Shown: positions 42,652 through 52,091, numbered from the stretch's first letter. The stretch: 64,000 nt of DNA from Geodermatophilus sp. TF02-6 (GCF_003319115.1 NZ_QOHF01000012.1:88662-152661); one strand, 5' to 3'. Notes: a model not told the origin generated them from the sequence alone. Numbers and translations are program-made.

Positions 42652-44158
42652 GCGCACCCCCGGGCGGCAGCACCGGCAGCCCCGCCGGGACGCCGTCCTC
42701 GACCAGCCGCCACAGCGCGTCGGTGTCGGCGTGCTCGGCCACCAGGTCGCCGAGGGCGTCCAGCCGCCGCTCCCGCACCGCCGCGAAGTCGGTGTCCGGT
42801 GCCGCGACGAACCGCCGTCCGGCCGCCCGGGCCACCTCGGCGAGGAACGCCCGCCGGAAGCCGTCGTTCTCCAGCGCCCCGTGCCAGGTGGTGCCCCACA
42901 CCGCGCCCGACCGGGCGCCGTCGAGGAACGGCTCGGCGGGCAGGTCGTGGGCGAGCCAGTCCACGGTGACCACGCCGTGGTGGATCTCGTAGCCGCGCAC
43001 CGGCTGCCCCAGCGCCTCGCCGGTCGGCCGGCCCAGCGTCTTCTCCGGGGCGAAGCGGACGTCGGTGGGCAGGAGCCCCAGCCCGGGGACGACGCCGGCC
43101 CGCGACTCGACCTCGTCGGTGATCGTGCGGGCCAGCATCTGGTGGCCGCCGCAGACGCCGAGCACGGGCAGCCCCGCGGCGGCGCGGCGGAGCACGGCGT
43201 CGGCCATCCCCGTCGCCCGCAGCCAGCCCAGGTCGGCCACGGTGGAGCGGGTGCCGGGCAGCACCACGAGGTCGGCGTCGGCCAGCTCCTCCGGCGTGGT
43301 GGCGTAGCGCACCAGCACCCCCGGCTCGGCGGCCAGCGCGTCGACGTCTGTGGAGTTGGACAGCCGGGGCAGTCGGGCCACGGCGACCCGCAGCACGTCG
43401 TCCCCGTGCGGCTGGCCGGCGGGGCGGGTCGCCCCGACGCCGAGGGAGTCCTCGACGTCGAGCTCCAGGCCGGGCAGCCAGGGCAGCACGCCGAGGGTGG
43501 GCCGGCCGGTCAGCCCGGTCAGGGCGTCCAGCCCCGGACGCAGCAGCCGGACGTCGCCGCGGAACTTGTTGACCAGGAACCCGGCCACCAGCCGCTGGTC
43601 GGCCGGCGGCATGAGCGCCACGGTGCCGTAGAGCGCCGGGAACACCCCGCCGCGGTCGATGTCGCCGACGACGACCACCGGCAGCCGGGCGGCGGTGGCC
43701 AGCCCCATGTTGGCGATGTCGTCGGCGCGCAGGTTGATCTCGGTGGGGGAGCCGGCGCCCTCGCAGACGACGACGTCGAAGCGGGCCCGCAGGTCGGCCA
43801 ACGACGCCAGCACCTGGTCGAGCAGCGCCGCCTTCATCGGCCGGTAGGACAGCGCGCTGACCTCGGCCACCGGCCGGCCGAGGACGACGACCTGGCTGGA
43901 GTCCTCACCGCCGGGCTTGAGCAGCACCGGGTTCATCGCCGCCTCGGGCGCGACGCGGGCGGCGGCGGCCTGCACCACCTGGGCCCGGCCGATCTCCGCG
44001 CCGTCGGCGGTGACCATCGAGTTGTTGCTCATGTTCTGCGCCTTGAACGGGGCCACCGACACCCCCTGGCGCACCAGCCACCGGCAGATGCCGGCGGTGA
44101 CCACCGACTTGCCGGCGTCCGACGTCGTCCCGGCGACGAGCAAGGCGCCGCCGCTCAC
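42638..44158 (-). CDS. cobQ: Cobyric acid synthase
   Basis: A 506-residue glutamine-dependent amidotransferase that adds four amide groups (b, d, e, g) to adenosylcobyrinate diamide. The N-terminal ATPase domain begins [14 protein letters not shown] and has [13 protein letters not shown]. The C-terminal glutaminase domain has Cys336 in [11 protein letters not shown] and a late His-Glu pair in the [11 protein letters not shown] region. Full length. It stands alone rather than in the 24-35 kb operon, with plsC upstream. Confidence 0.96.
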   Translation of the reverse strand: MSGGALLVAGTTSDAGKSVVTAGICRWLVRQGVSVAPFKAQNMSNNSMVTADGAEIGRAQVVQAAAARVAPEAAMNPVLLKPGGEDSSQVVVLGRPVAEVSALSYRPMKAALLDQVLASLADLRARFDVVVCEGAGSPTEINLRADDIANMGLATAARLPVVVVGDIDRGGVFPALYGTVALMPPADQRLVAGFLVNKFRGDVRLLRPGLDALTGLTGRPTLGVLPWLPGLELDVEDSLGVGATRPAGQPHGDDVLRVAVARLPRLSNSTDVDALAAEPGVLVRYATTPEELADADLVVLPGTRSTVADLGWLRATGMADAVLRRAAAGLPVLGVCGGHQMLARTITDEVESRAGVVPGLGLLPTDVRFAPEKTLGRPTGEALGQPVRGYEIHHGVVTVDWLAHDLPAEPFLDGARSGAVWGTTWHGALENDGFRRAFLAEVARAAGRRFVAAPDTDFAAVRERRLDALGDLVAEHADTDALWRLVEDGVPAGLPVLPPGGALSPR

Positions 44159-44193
44159 CGCCCCCCTCCCGCCGTGATCACCGGCCCCCTCCT

Positions 44194-44260
44194 GCCGTGA
44201 TCATCGGCGTCTGGTCGCCGTCACCGGTGGGTCGCGCCGCCATCTGCCGATGATCACGGC
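44194..44260 (-). terminator. Hairpin overlapping the plsC stop codon
   Basis: Perfect 15-base arms GCCGTGATCATCGGC (44194-44208) and GCCGATGATCACGGC (44246-44260). The right arm contains the plsC stop codon. A partial extra arm lies at 44171-44182. This may be a bidirectional stop or an mRNA-stability element ahead of cobQ. Confidence 0.65.
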
Positions 44261-45036
44261 CGGCTGCCGGCCTCGTGCGGCCTCGCGGGGCCGGCCGGCG
44301 CGGCCTCCTCCCGGGCCGGCGCAGCCTCCTCCGGGCCCCAGCCGGTCTTCTCCTGGCCGGAGAGCTCGGCGATCGCCACCATGATCCGGTCGGTCACCGC
44401 GCGGCGGGCCCGCCCGTTGCCGGCCATGCCGCGGTACTCGGGGAAGGTCAGCGGCCGGCCGTAGGTCACCGAGACCCGGTGCGGGCGGGGCCAGCGGGCG
44501 TCGACCGGCTGCACCCTGTCCGTGCCCTTCACGGCCACCGGGACGACGGGGCAGTCGGCGGTCAGCGCGAGCCAGGCCACCCCGGTCTTGCCGCGGGCCA
44601 GCCGGCCGTCCCGCGAGCGGGTGCCCTCCGGGTAGATGCCGAATCCGTCGCCCCGCCGCAGCACGCCGAGCGCGGTGTCGAGCGCCTCCTGGGCGGCCCG
44701 GTGGGTCTGCCGCTCGACCGGCATGGCTCCGAGCGCGGTGAACACCGTGCGGCTCACCCAGCCGCGGACGCCCGAGCCGGTGAAGTACTCGGCCTTGGCC
44801 AGGTAGTGGACCCGGCGCGGCGCGGACAGCGGGATGACCATGCTGTCGATGAACGACAGGTGGTTGCTGGCCAGGATGACCGGGCCGGTGGCCGGGACGT
44901 TCTCCCGCCCGGTCACGCGCATCCGCAGCGCGACGTGGAACAGCGGGCGCAGCAGGAACCGGGCGACGAGGTAGAGCACGCCGCGTCTCCCCTCTCCGTC
45001 GGGGGGACCGCCGGCGGCCGCCGGCGACAGCGGCAT
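44254..45036 (-). CDS. plsC: 1-acyl-sn-glycerol-3-phosphate acyltransferase
   Basis: A 260-residue PlsC-family acyltransferase of phospholipid synthesis. The catalytic H-x4-D motif is NHLSFID (His59, Asp64), and the phosphate-binding motif is YPEGTRSRDGRLARGKTG. One hydrophobic segment before the active site suggests membrane association. A disordered Glu/Pro/Ala-rich tail follows the domain (after VAIAELSGQEKTGW). Start ATG 45036. Confidence 0.9.
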   Translation of the reverse strand: MPLSPAAAGGPPDGEGRRGVLYLVARFLLRPLFHVALRMRVTGRENVPATGPVILASNHLSFIDSMVIPLSAPRRVHYLAKAEYFTGSGVRGWVSRTVFTALGAMPVERQTHRAAQEALDTALGVLRRGDGFGIYPEGTRSRDGRLARGKTGVAWLALTADCPVVPVAVKGTDRVQPVDARWPRPHRVSVTYGRPLTFPEYRGMAGNGRARRAVTDRIMVAIAELSGQEKTGWGPEEAAPAREEAAPAGPARPHEAGSRP

Positions 45037-45100
45037 TCTCCCGTGCTCCTCCGGAGCGGAGCGCTCCCGGGGGCACGGGCTGGGTGCACCCGCGCCGGGC

Positions 45101-45832
45101 TCAGTGCATCCGCGGGCTGGGCGGGCAGACGTCGCGGACCAGCGACCGGATGTCGTCGGGCAGCGTCCCGTGCCCGGACGCCGACTCGGCGATGGCCACG
45201 GCGACGTCGCGCACCTTGCGGTGGCAGTTGCTGGAGATGTGCGCCAGCAGATCGAAGGCGACCTGCTCGCTGCAGCTGGTGAGCAGCATGAGGATGCCCT
45301 TGGCCTGCTCGATGGCGGCCCGGCTGCTCATGGCGGTGCGCAGCTGGCTCACCTCGGTCTCCAGCGCCCGCACCCGGTCGTCCTCCGACCCCTCCGGCCG
45401 CGGCGCCGACCGGGTCGCCGGCGGCACCTCGACCAGCACGCCCTCGAGGACGTCCACCGACCCGGTCGGGTCCGCCACCGGCTCCCCGACGAGGACGGCG
45501 GAGCGCTCGACGCCGCCACGGCTGCCCAGCCGCACACGCAGCGAGAACGGCAGCCCGTCGGTGCACGCGCCGGTGATCGCGTCGAGGGTCCGGGGCCGGT
45601 CGCCGGGGTGCAGCGAGCGGACCAGCAGCTCGGTGCACGGGTGCGCGCCACCGCGGGCGAGACCCAGGAGCGCGGACATCTCCGGCGACCACGACCAGGA
45701 AGCGGTGCGCCGCTCGTAGCGGAACCGGCCGGCCAGCCGCCGCGGGACGGGGACGGCGCAGGGCGCCGGCGGGGTGGGCCGCTCCCGAGCGGGTGTGGTG
45801 CGCGTGAGGATGGGTGACGGCGTCGCTGTCAT
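45101..45832 (-). CDS. ANTAR-domain regulator with PAS-like N-terminal domain
   Basis: A 243-residue regulator. The N-terminal part resembles a PAS-like sensor fold (FRYERRTASWSWSPEMSALL). After a coiled-coil segment (VRALETEVSQLRTAMSSR), the C-terminal ANTAR domain has RAAIEQAKGILMLL and the closing helices VAFDLLAHISSNCHRKVRDVA. ANTAR proteins bind nascent RNA hairpins and prevent termination. The ATG at 45832 is chosen over an upstream GTG (45922) because the preceding residues look random. Possible RNA targets are not evident here. Confidence 0.85.
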   Translation of the reverse strand: MTATPSPILTRTTPARERPTPPAPCAVPVPRRLAGRFRYERRTASWSWSPEMSALLGLARGGAHPCTELLVRSLHPGDRPRTLDAITGACTDGLPFSLRVRLGSRGGVERSAVLVGEPVADPTGSVDVLEGVLVEVPPATRSAPRPEGSEDDRVRALETEVSQLRTAMSSRAAIEQAKGILMLLTSCSEQVAFDLLAHISSNCHRKVRDVAVAIAESASGHGTLPDDIRSLVRDVCPPSPRMH

Positions 45833-46190
45833 GACGACTCCACGGGGTGCCACCGGGCAGGGACCCGGCTGGGGCGCCGCCGGCCGTGTGTTCGACCACC
45901 GCGGTATGCCGGTGGGGGCCACCGGCCGCTCCGTACCACCGGGACCGTACGGCGTCCGGCGCCCGGATGCACGCCCGGCGACGCGGCGACTGCGGGCTGC
46001 GGCGTGTCATCCGGCGTGTCCGCGGTCACCGCTCCCGACGACCCGGCGTCCAGCCGGCGCGGACGTCCGCCGGGGACGCCCCGTCCGCCCGGGACCGTCC
46101 CGGGCGGACGGTCAGACGACGGTCGCCGGGGAGGCCGGGGGCCGGTGCGCGGCTGCCCGAGCCGCGCGGGGTGCTGCCCCGCCGGACCGG
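45833..46190. other. Gene-free spacer between the ANTAR gene and cobD
   Basis: No convincing gene on either strand. It holds one strong hairpin (46081-46111) and GC-rich low-complexity sequence. The ANTAR promoter should lie in its left part; no clear -10/-35 motif was seen. Confidence 0.6.
46081..46111 (-). terminator. Strong perfect hairpin downstream of cobD
   Basis: CCGTCCGCCCGGGA (46081-46094) and its exact reverse complement (46098-46111) are separated by 3 bases. It begins about 80 bases past the cobD stop on the minus strand. No T-run is present. Confidence 0.7.
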
Positions 46191-47147
46191 TCAGCCCCGG
46201 CCGCGGCTCCGGAACGCCGTGGCGAGGACGGCGGCGGCGATCCACACGGCGCGGGAGAGCCGCACCGCCCGGGGCACGTCGCGGGCCGCCGGGGTGCGCC
46301 CGCTGCCCAGCACCGGCCGGTCCTCCACCCGGCTGCCGTAGACGTTGCGGCCGCCGAGCCGCAGGCCCAGCGCGCCGGCCAGGGCGGCCTCGCACCGGCC
46401 GGCGTTGGGCGACGGGTGGGCGGCGCCGTCGCGGCGCCACGCCGTCCACGCCCCGCGGGCCGAGCCGCCCACCGCGGGGGCGGCGGCCACGGTGAGCGCG
46501 GCGGTCAGCCGGGCGGGCAGCCAGTTGGCCACGTCGTCGGCCCGGGCGGCGGCCCAGCCGAAGCGGGCGTACCGCGGGGACCGGTGGCCGACCATCGCGT
46601 CGAGGGTGTTGACCGCGCGGTGGCCCAGCAGGCCCGGCAGGCCGGCGACCGCTCCCCACACCAGCGGGGCGACGGCGGCGTCGGCGGTGTTCTCCGCGAC
46701 CGACTCGACGGTGGCCCGGGCCAGCTCGGCCTCGTCCAGGCCGGCGGGGTCCCGCCCGGCGAGGGTGGGCAGCAGCGTGCGGGCGGCGGGCAGGTCCCCG
46801 GCGTCCAGGGTGCGCGCCATCGCCGTCGCCGCCCGGCCCAGGGAGGTGCCGCCCAGCACCGTCCAGGCGGCCGCGGCGGTGACCAGGGTCCGGGTGGCCG
46901 GCCGCCCGCGGGTGGCCCGGTCGAGCACGGCGCCCAGGCCGGCGGCCGCCCCGACCAGCAGCGCGGCGTACCCGGCCCCGGCGGCGCGGGAGTTGCGCCA
47001 GACACACCGCTCGAGGGCGCCGGCGACCCGGCCGAACCCGGCGACCGGGTGCCGGCGCCGCGGATCGGCCAGCAGCAGGTCGGCGACGGCGCCGAGGGCG
47101 AGCCCCGCAGCGGTGGGCAGGTCGCGCGGGGGCAGCACGGCGCACAT
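46191..47147 (-). CDS. cobD: Adenosylcobinamide-phosphate synthase
   Basis: A 318-residue integral membrane protein of the CobD/CbiB family, which attaches the aminopropanol arm to adenosylcobyrate. Conserved parts are PRRRHPVAGFGRVAGALE near the N-terminus, RATVESVAENTADAAVAPL in the middle and AHPSPNAGRCEAALAGALG toward the end, plus about five hydrophobic stretches. It is divergent from def with only 33 bases between the starts. Confidence 0.93.
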   Translation of the reverse strand: MCAVLPPRDLPTAAGLALGAVADLLLADPRRRHPVAGFGRVAGALERCVWRNSRAAGAGYAALLVGAAAGLGAVLDRATRGRPATRTLVTAAAAWTVLGGTSLGRAATAMARTLDAGDLPAARTLLPTLAGRDPAGLDEAELARATVESVAENTADAAVAPLVWGAVAGLPGLLGHRAVNTLDAMVGHRSPRYARFGWAAARADDVANWLPARLTAALTVAAAPAVGGSARGAWTAWRRDGAAHPSPNAGRCEAALAGALGLRLGGRNVYGSRVEDRPVLGSGRTPAARDVPRAVRLSRAVWIAAAVLATAFRSRGRG

Positions 47148-47180
47148 CGTGCCAAGCGGCGCTCCCTAGGATGGGCGTCC

Positions 47181-47732
47181 ATGCGCCTGCCCGGCCGCTA
47201 CTCCGGCACCGCCCGTCCGATCGTCACCTACGGCAGCGACCCGGTGCTGCACCGGCCGTGCGCGCCGGTGACCGCGTTCGGCGGCAGGGACCTGCGCCAC
47301 CTGGTCCTCGACATGTTCGCCAGCATGGAGGCCGCCGACGGGGTCGGGCTGGCCGCCAACCAGATCGGCGTCGACGCCCGCGTCTTCGTCATCGACTGCC
47401 CCGACGCCGCCGGTGAGCACGTCGTCGGGTACGTGGCGAACCCGGAGCTGACCGTCCTCGAGCCGCACGAGGGCGAGCCGGCCGAGGAGGTCACCGAGGA
47501 GGGCTGCCTGTCGGTGCCCGGGCCCTACGCCGAGCTGCCCCGGGCCTTCCGCGCCCGGGTGGACGGCGTCGATGCGGACGGCCGCCCGGTGTCGATCGAG
47601 GCGACCGGCATGGCGGCGCGCTGCCTGCAGCACGAGGTCGACCACCTCGACGGCATCGTCTACGTCGACCGGCTGCCCGCCGAGCTGCGGGAGGAGCTGC
47701 TGGCCGAGGCGGCGGGGGAGCTGCCCGCGTGA
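47181..47732 (+). CDS. def: Peptide deformylase
   Basis: A 183-residue metalloenzyme that removes the formyl group from nascent proteins. All three motifs are present: GVGLAANQ (54-61), EGCLS (107-111, Cys109 as metal ligand) and HEVDH (151-155). ATG 47181 fits the family length. The stop overlaps the GTG of cobL (GTGA), an unusual link between a housekeeping gene and corrin synthesis. Confidence 0.96.
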   Translation: MRLPGRYSGTARPIVTYGSDPVLHRPCAPVTAFGGRDLRHLVLDMFASMEAADGVGLAANQIGVDARVFVIDCPDAAGEHVVGYVANPELTVLEPHEGEPAEEVTEEGCLSVPGPYAELPRAFRARVDGVDADGRPVSIEATGMAARCLQHEVDHLDGIVYVDRLPAELREELLAEAAGELPA

Positions 47733-48931
47733 GGGTGGTCGTCGTCGGGATCGGGGCGGACGGGTGGGACGGCCTCTCGCCGCGGGCCCGCCGCGCGGTC
47801 GAGGACGCCGACGTGCTGCGCGGCAGCCCCCGCCAGCTGGCGCTCGTGCCCGAGGAGGTCCCGGCCGAGCGGCTGCCGTGGCCGTCCCCGATGACGCCGG
47901 CGCTGGCGGGGCTGCTCGATGCGCACCCGGGCCGGCGGGTGGTCGTCCTCGCCAGCGGCGACCCGATGCTCTCCGGCGTCGGCACCTCGCTGGTCCGGCT
48001 GCACGGTCCGGAGGCGGTGGAGGTGCTGCCCGCCCCCTCGTCGGTGACGCTGGCCTGCGCCCGGCTGGGCTGGGCGGTGGAGGAGGCCGAGGTGGTCTCC
48101 GTCGTGGGCCGCCCGGTCGACCTCCTGGCACCGCACGTGACGCCCGGCCGGCGGCTGCTCGTGCTCGGCTCGGGCACGGCGACCCCCGCGGAGGTCGCCG
48201 CCCGGCTCGCCACGTGGGGGTACGGCGCCAGCCGGGTGGTGGCGCTCGCCCAGCTCGGTGGTCCGGGGGAACGGCGGTTCGCCGGCGCCGCCGCCGGGTG
48301 GCCGCACGCCGGGACCGACCCGCTGGTGGTCACCGCCGTCGAGGTGGTGGCCGACCCCGGCACCCGCCCGCTGCCGACCGTGCCCGGCCTGCCCGACGGC
48401 GCCTACGAGCACGACGGTCAGCTGACCAAGCGCGACGTCCGGGCGGTCACCCTGGCCCGGCTGGCCCCGCTGCCGGGGCAGCTGCTGTGGGACGTCGGCG
48501 CCGGCGCCGGGTCGATCGGCATCGAGTGGATGCGGGTGCACCCCTCCTGCCGGGCGGTCGCGGTGGAGTCGGTCGCCGAGCGGGCGGCGCGCGTCCGGCG
48601 CAACGCCGCGCGCCTCGGGGTCCCGGGGCTGCGGGTCGTCGAGGGCCGTGCGCCGGCGGCGCTGTCCGGGCTGCCCGCCCCCGACGCGGTCTTCGTCGGC
48701 GGCGGGCTCACCGCGCCGTCCCTGCTGGAGACCTGCTGGGACGCGCTGCCCGCCGGCGGTCGGCTGGTGGCCAACGCGGTCACCGTGGAGGGCGAGGCGG
48801 TGCTGGCCGCCTGGCACGCCCGGGTCGGCGGGGAGCTGGTGCGCTTCGGGGTGCAGCGCGCCGAGCCGGTCGGCGGGTTCACCGGCTGGAAGCCCGCCAT
48901 GCCCGTGACGATCTGGAGCATTTCCCGGTGA
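47729..48931 (+). CDS. cobL: Precorrin-6B C5,C15-methyltransferase (decarboxylating), CbiE-CbiT fusion
   Basis: A 400-residue bifunctional enzyme. Residues 1-200 are a CbiE-type tetrapyrrole methylase (VVVVGIGADGWDGL at the start, LASGDPMLSGVG). From about residue 215 (GQLTKRDVRAVTLARL) the CbiT-type methyltransferase/decarboxylase follows, with the SAM motif WDVGAGAGSIGIEW. Together they methylate C5 and C15 and remove the acetate carboxylate. The GTG overlaps def; the stop overlaps cobM (GTGA). Confidence 0.95.
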   Translation: MRVVVVGIGADGWDGLSPRARRAVEDADVLRGSPRQLALVPEEVPAERLPWPSPMTPALAGLLDAHPGRRVVVLASGDPMLSGVGTSLVRLHGPEAVEVLPAPSSVTLACARLGWAVEEAEVVSVVGRPVDLLAPHVTPGRRLLVLGSGTATPAEVAARLATWGYGASRVVALAQLGGPGERRFAGAAAGWPHAGTDPLVVTAVEVVADPGTRPLPTVPGLPDGAYEHDGQLTKRDVRAVTLARLAPLPGQLLWDVGAGAGSIGIEWMRVHPSCRAVAVESVAERAARVRRNAARLGVPGLRVVEGRAPAALSGLPAPDAVFVGGGLTAPSLLETCWDALPAGGRLVANAVTVEGEAVLAAWHARVGGELVRFGVQRAEPVGGFTGWKPAMPVTIWSISR

Positions 48932-49668
48932 CGGTGTGGTTCATCGGGGCGGGGCCGGGGGCGGCCGACCTGGTCACGTTGCGGGCCGCCCGCATCATCG
49001 CGTCGGCGCCGGTCTGCCTCTACGCCGGTGCCCTGGTGCCCCGCGAGCTGCTCGCCACCGCGCCGCCCGGCGCCCGGCTGGTCGACACCGCCGACCTCGA
49101 CCTCGACCGGATCACCGCCGAGCTGGTCGCGGCGCACGAGGCCGGCCTCGACGTCGCCCGGCTGCACTCCGGTGACCCGTCGGTGTACAGCGCGATGGCC
49201 GAGCAGATGCGCCGGCTGGACGCGGCCGGGGTGCCCTACGAGGTGGTCCCGGGGGTGCCGGCGTTCGCCGCGGCGGCCGCCTCGCTCAAGCGGGAGCTCA
49301 CCGTGCCCGGGGTGGCGCAGACCGTCGTCCTCACCCGCACGAGCGCGCGGTCGACCCCGATGCCCCCGGGTGAGGAGCTGGCCGCCTACGCCGCCACCGG
49401 CGCCACCCTGGTGCTGCACCTGGCGGTGCAGCGCATCGCCGAGCTGGCCCCGCAGCTGGCCGAGCACTACGGGGACGACGGCCCGGTCGCCGTGGTCGCC
49501 CGCGCCAGCCGGGACGACGAGCTGGTGCTGCGCGGCACGCTGGCCGACATCGCCGCCCAGGTCGAGGCGGCCGGGGTGCGGCGGACGGCGGTCGTCGTCG
49601 TCGGCCCGGTGCTGACCGCCGAGCAGTTCCCCGACAGCCACCTCTACTCGCCGACGAGGGAGCGATGA
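48928..49668 (+). CDS. cobM: Precorrin-4 C11-methyltransferase
   Basis: A 246-residue tetrapyrrole methylase. VWFIGAGPGAADLVTLRAARI, LHSGDPSVYSAMAEQM, YEVVPGVPAFAAAAA and ELTVPGVAQTVVLTR are the diagnostic CobM/CbiF blocks. It methylates C11 of precorrin-4 using SAM. It follows cobL by GTGA overlap and is the end of the def-cobL-cobM transcript, after which a family A element separates it from the convergent cbiD. Confidence 0.95.
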   Translation: MTVWFIGAGPGAADLVTLRAARIIASAPVCLYAGALVPRELLATAPPGARLVDTADLDLDRITAELVAAHEAGLDVARLHSGDPSVYSAMAEQMRRLDAAGVPYEVVPGVPAFAAAAASLKRELTVPGVAQTVVLTRTSARSTPMPPGEELAAYAATGATLVLHLAVQRIAELAPQLAEHYGDDGPVAVVARASRDDELVLRGTLADIAAQVEAAGVRRTAVVVVGPVLTAEQFPDSHLYSPTRER

Positions 49669-49679
49669 GCGCCCCCGTA

Positions 49680-49746
49680 GCGGCCCCGCTGCAAGGGCCC
49701 GCCGCGAGCCTGCGAGGGGTGGGGGGCAGCGGGGTCCTCTCGCTAG
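49680..49746 (-). repeat. Family A structured repeat (locus 9)
   Basis: Between convergent cobM and cbiD. Outer stem CCCCGCTGC (49684-49692) and GCAGCGGGG (49726-49734) is perfect. On the minus strand AGAGGACC starts four bases after the cbiD stop and the core is CCTCGCAGGCTCGCGGCGGG. Confidence 0.85.
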
Positions 49747-50840
49747 GCGTGTCCCACCACCGTGCCGGCGCGGTCGATCACCACGACGTCGACCACCACC
49801 GGCGCGCCGCTCAGCACGCCGAGCGCGGTGTCGCGGGCCCCGGCCGCGACGAGGTCGCCCAGCGGCAGCCCGGCCGCGGAGCACTGCTGCAGCGCGTCGA
49901 GCGCGGTGTTGGCGCCCCGCACGCCCGCGACCAGCTCCGGGGACCCGCCGGCGCCGGCCACCCGCGCGGCCAGCGAGTCGAACGACACCTGCGAGCGGCC
50001 CGAGTGCAGGTCGAGGTGGCCGTCGGCGAGCTTGGCGAGCTTGCCGATGCCGCCGGCGACGGTCAGCCGCGGCACCGGGTGGCGGCGCAGGTACTTCAGG
50101 ACGGCGCCGGCGAAGTCGCCCATGTCGAGCAGCGCGTCCTCGGGCAGCCCGTACAGCTCGGTGACCACCCGCTCGCTGGTCGAGCCGGTGCACCCGGCGA
50201 CGTGCCGGTGCCCGGCGGCGCGGGCGACGTCGATGCCGCGGCGGATGGAGTCGATCCACGACGAGCACGAGTAGGGGACGACGACGCCGGTGGTGCCCAG
50301 GACGGACAGCCCGCCGAGGATGCCCAGCCGCGGGTTCCAGGTCCTGCGCGCCAGCTCCTCGCCGTGCTCCACCGACACCTCGACGACGACGTCCCCCGTG
50401 CCGCCGTGCCGGGCCGCGACCGCGGCCACGTGCTCGCGGATGAACCGCCGCGGCATCGGGTTGATCGCCGGCTCGCCGACCGCCAGCGGCAGGCCCGGCT
50501 TGGTCACCGTGCCGACGCCCTCGCCGGCGCGGAAGGTCACGCCGCTGCCGGGCTCGCCGGAGGTCACGGTCGCCGACACCAGCGCGCCGTGGGTGACGTC
50601 GGGGTCGTCGCCGGCGTCCTTGACCACGCCGACGGTGGCCGCGCCGTCGGCCAGCTCCTCGCGGGCCAGCGCGAAGGAGGGGTGCCGGTCGTTCGGCAGG
50701 TCGATCGTCACCGGGTCGGGGAACTCGCCGGTGAGCAGCGCGGTGTAGGCGGCGGTGGTCGCGGCGGTCGCGCACGCGCCCGTCGTCCAGCCGTGGCGCA
50801 GCCCGCTGCCGCCCTCCCCGCTCACGGGGCCAGCATGCAC
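49743..50840 (-). CDS. cbiD: Cobalt-precorrin-5B C1-methyltransferase
   Basis: A 365-residue CbiD. RHGWTTGACATAATTAA opens the domain; VTKPGLPLAVGEPAINPMPR and GTTGVVVPYSCSSW follow, with FAGAVLKYLRRHPVPRL near the end. CbiD methylates C1 in the anaerobic (cobalt-early) pathway, while aerobic producers normally use CobF. Start GTG 50840 or GTG 50825. Its start lies only 11 bases from the divergent cobK start, so both promoters must overlap the partner gene. Confidence 0.94.
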   Translation of the reverse strand: MHAGPVSGEGGSGLRHGWTTGACATAATTAAYTALLTGEFPDPVTIDLPNDRHPSFALAREELADGAATVGVVKDAGDDPDVTHGALVSATVTSGEPGSGVTFRAGEGVGTVTKPGLPLAVGEPAINPMPRRFIREHVAAVAARHGGTGDVVVEVSVEHGEELARRTWNPRLGILGGLSVLGTTGVVVPYSCSSWIDSIRRGIDVARAAGHRHVAGCTGSTSERVVTELYGLPEDALLDMGDFAGAVLKYLRRHPVPRLTVAGGIGKLAKLADGHLDLHSGRSQVSFDSLAARVAGAGGSPELVAGVRGANTALDALQQCSAAGLPLGDLVAAGARDTALGVLSGAPVVVDVVVIDRAGTVVGHA

Positions 50841-50851
50841 GCAGGACCGGC

Positions 50852-51577
50852 GTGACCGGCCGGGTGCTGGTCCTCGGCGGCACGGGGGAGGCCCGGTGGC
50901 TGGCCGAGCGGCTGGTCGCCGACGGCGTCGACGTGACGAGCTCGCTGGCCGGCCGGGTCGCCGACCCGGTGCTGCCGCCCGGCGCGGTGCGCGTGGGCGG
51001 GTTCGGCGGCGCCGAGGGCCTGGCCGCGGCGCTGGCCGGCGTGGCCGCGCTGGTCGACGCCACCCACCCGTTCGCCGCCACGATGACCGCGCACGCCGCC
51101 GCGGCCGCCGCGGCCACCGGCACCCCGCTGCTGCGGCTGCAGCGCCCCGGCTGGACGCCGCGGCCGGGCGACGACTGGCGCTGGGCGGACACCCTCGACG
51201 ACGCCGCCGCGGCCGTGGCCGGGTTCGGCTCGGTCTTCCTCACCACCGGTCGGCAGGGGCTGGCCGCGTTTGCCCGGCTGCGCGGCCGCTGCCTGGTCCG
51301 CTCGGTCGACCCGCCGGACCCGCCGCTGCCGGAGCGGACCACCGTGCTGCTCGCCCGCGGGCCGTTCACCGTCGCCGACGAGCTCGCCGTGCTGCGCGAG
51401 CACGCCGTCGAGGTCGTCGTCGCCAAGGACAGCGGCGGGCCGATGACCGCGGCCAAGCTCACCGCGGCCCGGGAGCTGGAGCTGCCGGTGGTGCTGGTCC
51501 GCCGTCCGCCGCTGCCGCCGGGCGTACCCGTGGCGGCGACGGTCGAGGAGGCGCTCGCCTGGCTGCGGGCCCGGTGA
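50852..51577 (+). CDS. cobK: Precorrin-6A reductase
   Basis: A 241-residue NADPH-dependent reductase. The N-terminal nucleotide motif is VLVLGGTGEARWLAERL; VDATHPFAATMTAHA and VVVAKDSGGPMTAAKL are CobK/CbiJ signatures. It reduces precorrin-6A to precorrin-6B before the CobL steps. GTG start at 50852, divergent from cbiD. Length is normal for the family. Confidence 0.94.
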   Translation: MTGRVLVLGGTGEARWLAERLVADGVDVTSSLAGRVADPVLPPGAVRVGGFGGAEGLAAALAGVAALVDATHPFAATMTAHAAAAAAATGTPLLRLQRPGWTPRPGDDWRWADTLDDAAAAVAGFGSVFLTTGRQGLAAFARLRGRCLVRSVDPPDPPLPERTTVLLARGPFTVADELAVLREHAVEVVVAKDSGGPMTAAKLTAARELELPVVLVRRPPLPPGVPVAATVEEALAWLRAR

Positions 51578-51588
51578 CGTGCCGCGCC

Positions 51589-51978
51589 TCAGGGGGTGGC
51601 CGGACGGAACGCCCAGGCGGTCAGCCACACCGTCCCGGCGCTCAGCACCAGCGCGGTCGGGACGTGCGCCGCCATCTCCCCGGCGCTGCCGAGCGCGGCC
51701 TGGACGAAGGTCAGCGCGAAGACGACGGCGGCCAGCTCGGCCGGCCACCAGACCCGCGTGCGCCGTCCCTCGAGCGCCGTGGCCAGCAGGAGCAGCCCGG
51801 CGGTGACGTGCAGCGCCACCGCCCCGGCGCCGTGGCCGCCGGTGGCGTCCTCGCCGCTGAGGAGCCGGCCGGCCGAGACGAACTGCCAGAGCAGCACGAG
51901 CACGCAGAGCACGGCCGCGGCCTGCGCCAGCCGGACGGTCGCAGGAGCCGCTGCGGCGGGAGTCCGGGTCCGGGCCAT
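51589..51978 (-). CDS. Four-helix membrane protein of unknown function
   Basis: A 129-residue protein with four hydrophobic helices: VRLAQAAAVLCVLVLLWQF, AVALHVTAGLLLLATALEG, LAAVVFALTFVQAALG and ALVLSAGTVWLTAWAF. A His in the second helix (VALHVTAG) and the GHGAG loop recall small membrane proteins such as DUF6220, but the match is not firm. ATG 51978 is the start; GGGGTCCTCC-type sequence precedes it on the minus strand. It converges with cobK. Confidence 0.68.
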   Translation of the reverse strand: MARTRTPAAAAPATVRLAQAAAVLCVLVLLWQFVSAGRLLSGEDATGGHGAGAVALHVTAGLLLLATALEGRRTRVWWPAELAAVVFALTFVQAALGSAGEMAAHVPTALVLSAGTVWLTAWAFRPATP

Positions 51979-52009
51979 CGGGGTCCTCCAGGCGGCGGTC
52001 GACGGGGAG

Positions 52010-52031
52010 GGTGCTCGGAGATCCGAGCACC
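52010..52031 (-). terminator. Hairpin between the tannase and membrane protein genes
   Basis: GGTGCTCGGA and TCCGAGCACC form a perfect 10-base stem with a 2-base loop, about 60 bases past the tannase stop on the minus strand. A weaker second hairpin (GACGAGC/GCTCGTC) lies at 52040-52065. Confidence 0.6.
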
Positions 52032-52091
52032 GGATGGGGACGAGCGCCAGAGCCGGCTCGTCCGGTCCGACCTCGACGGCACCCCGGTCGC

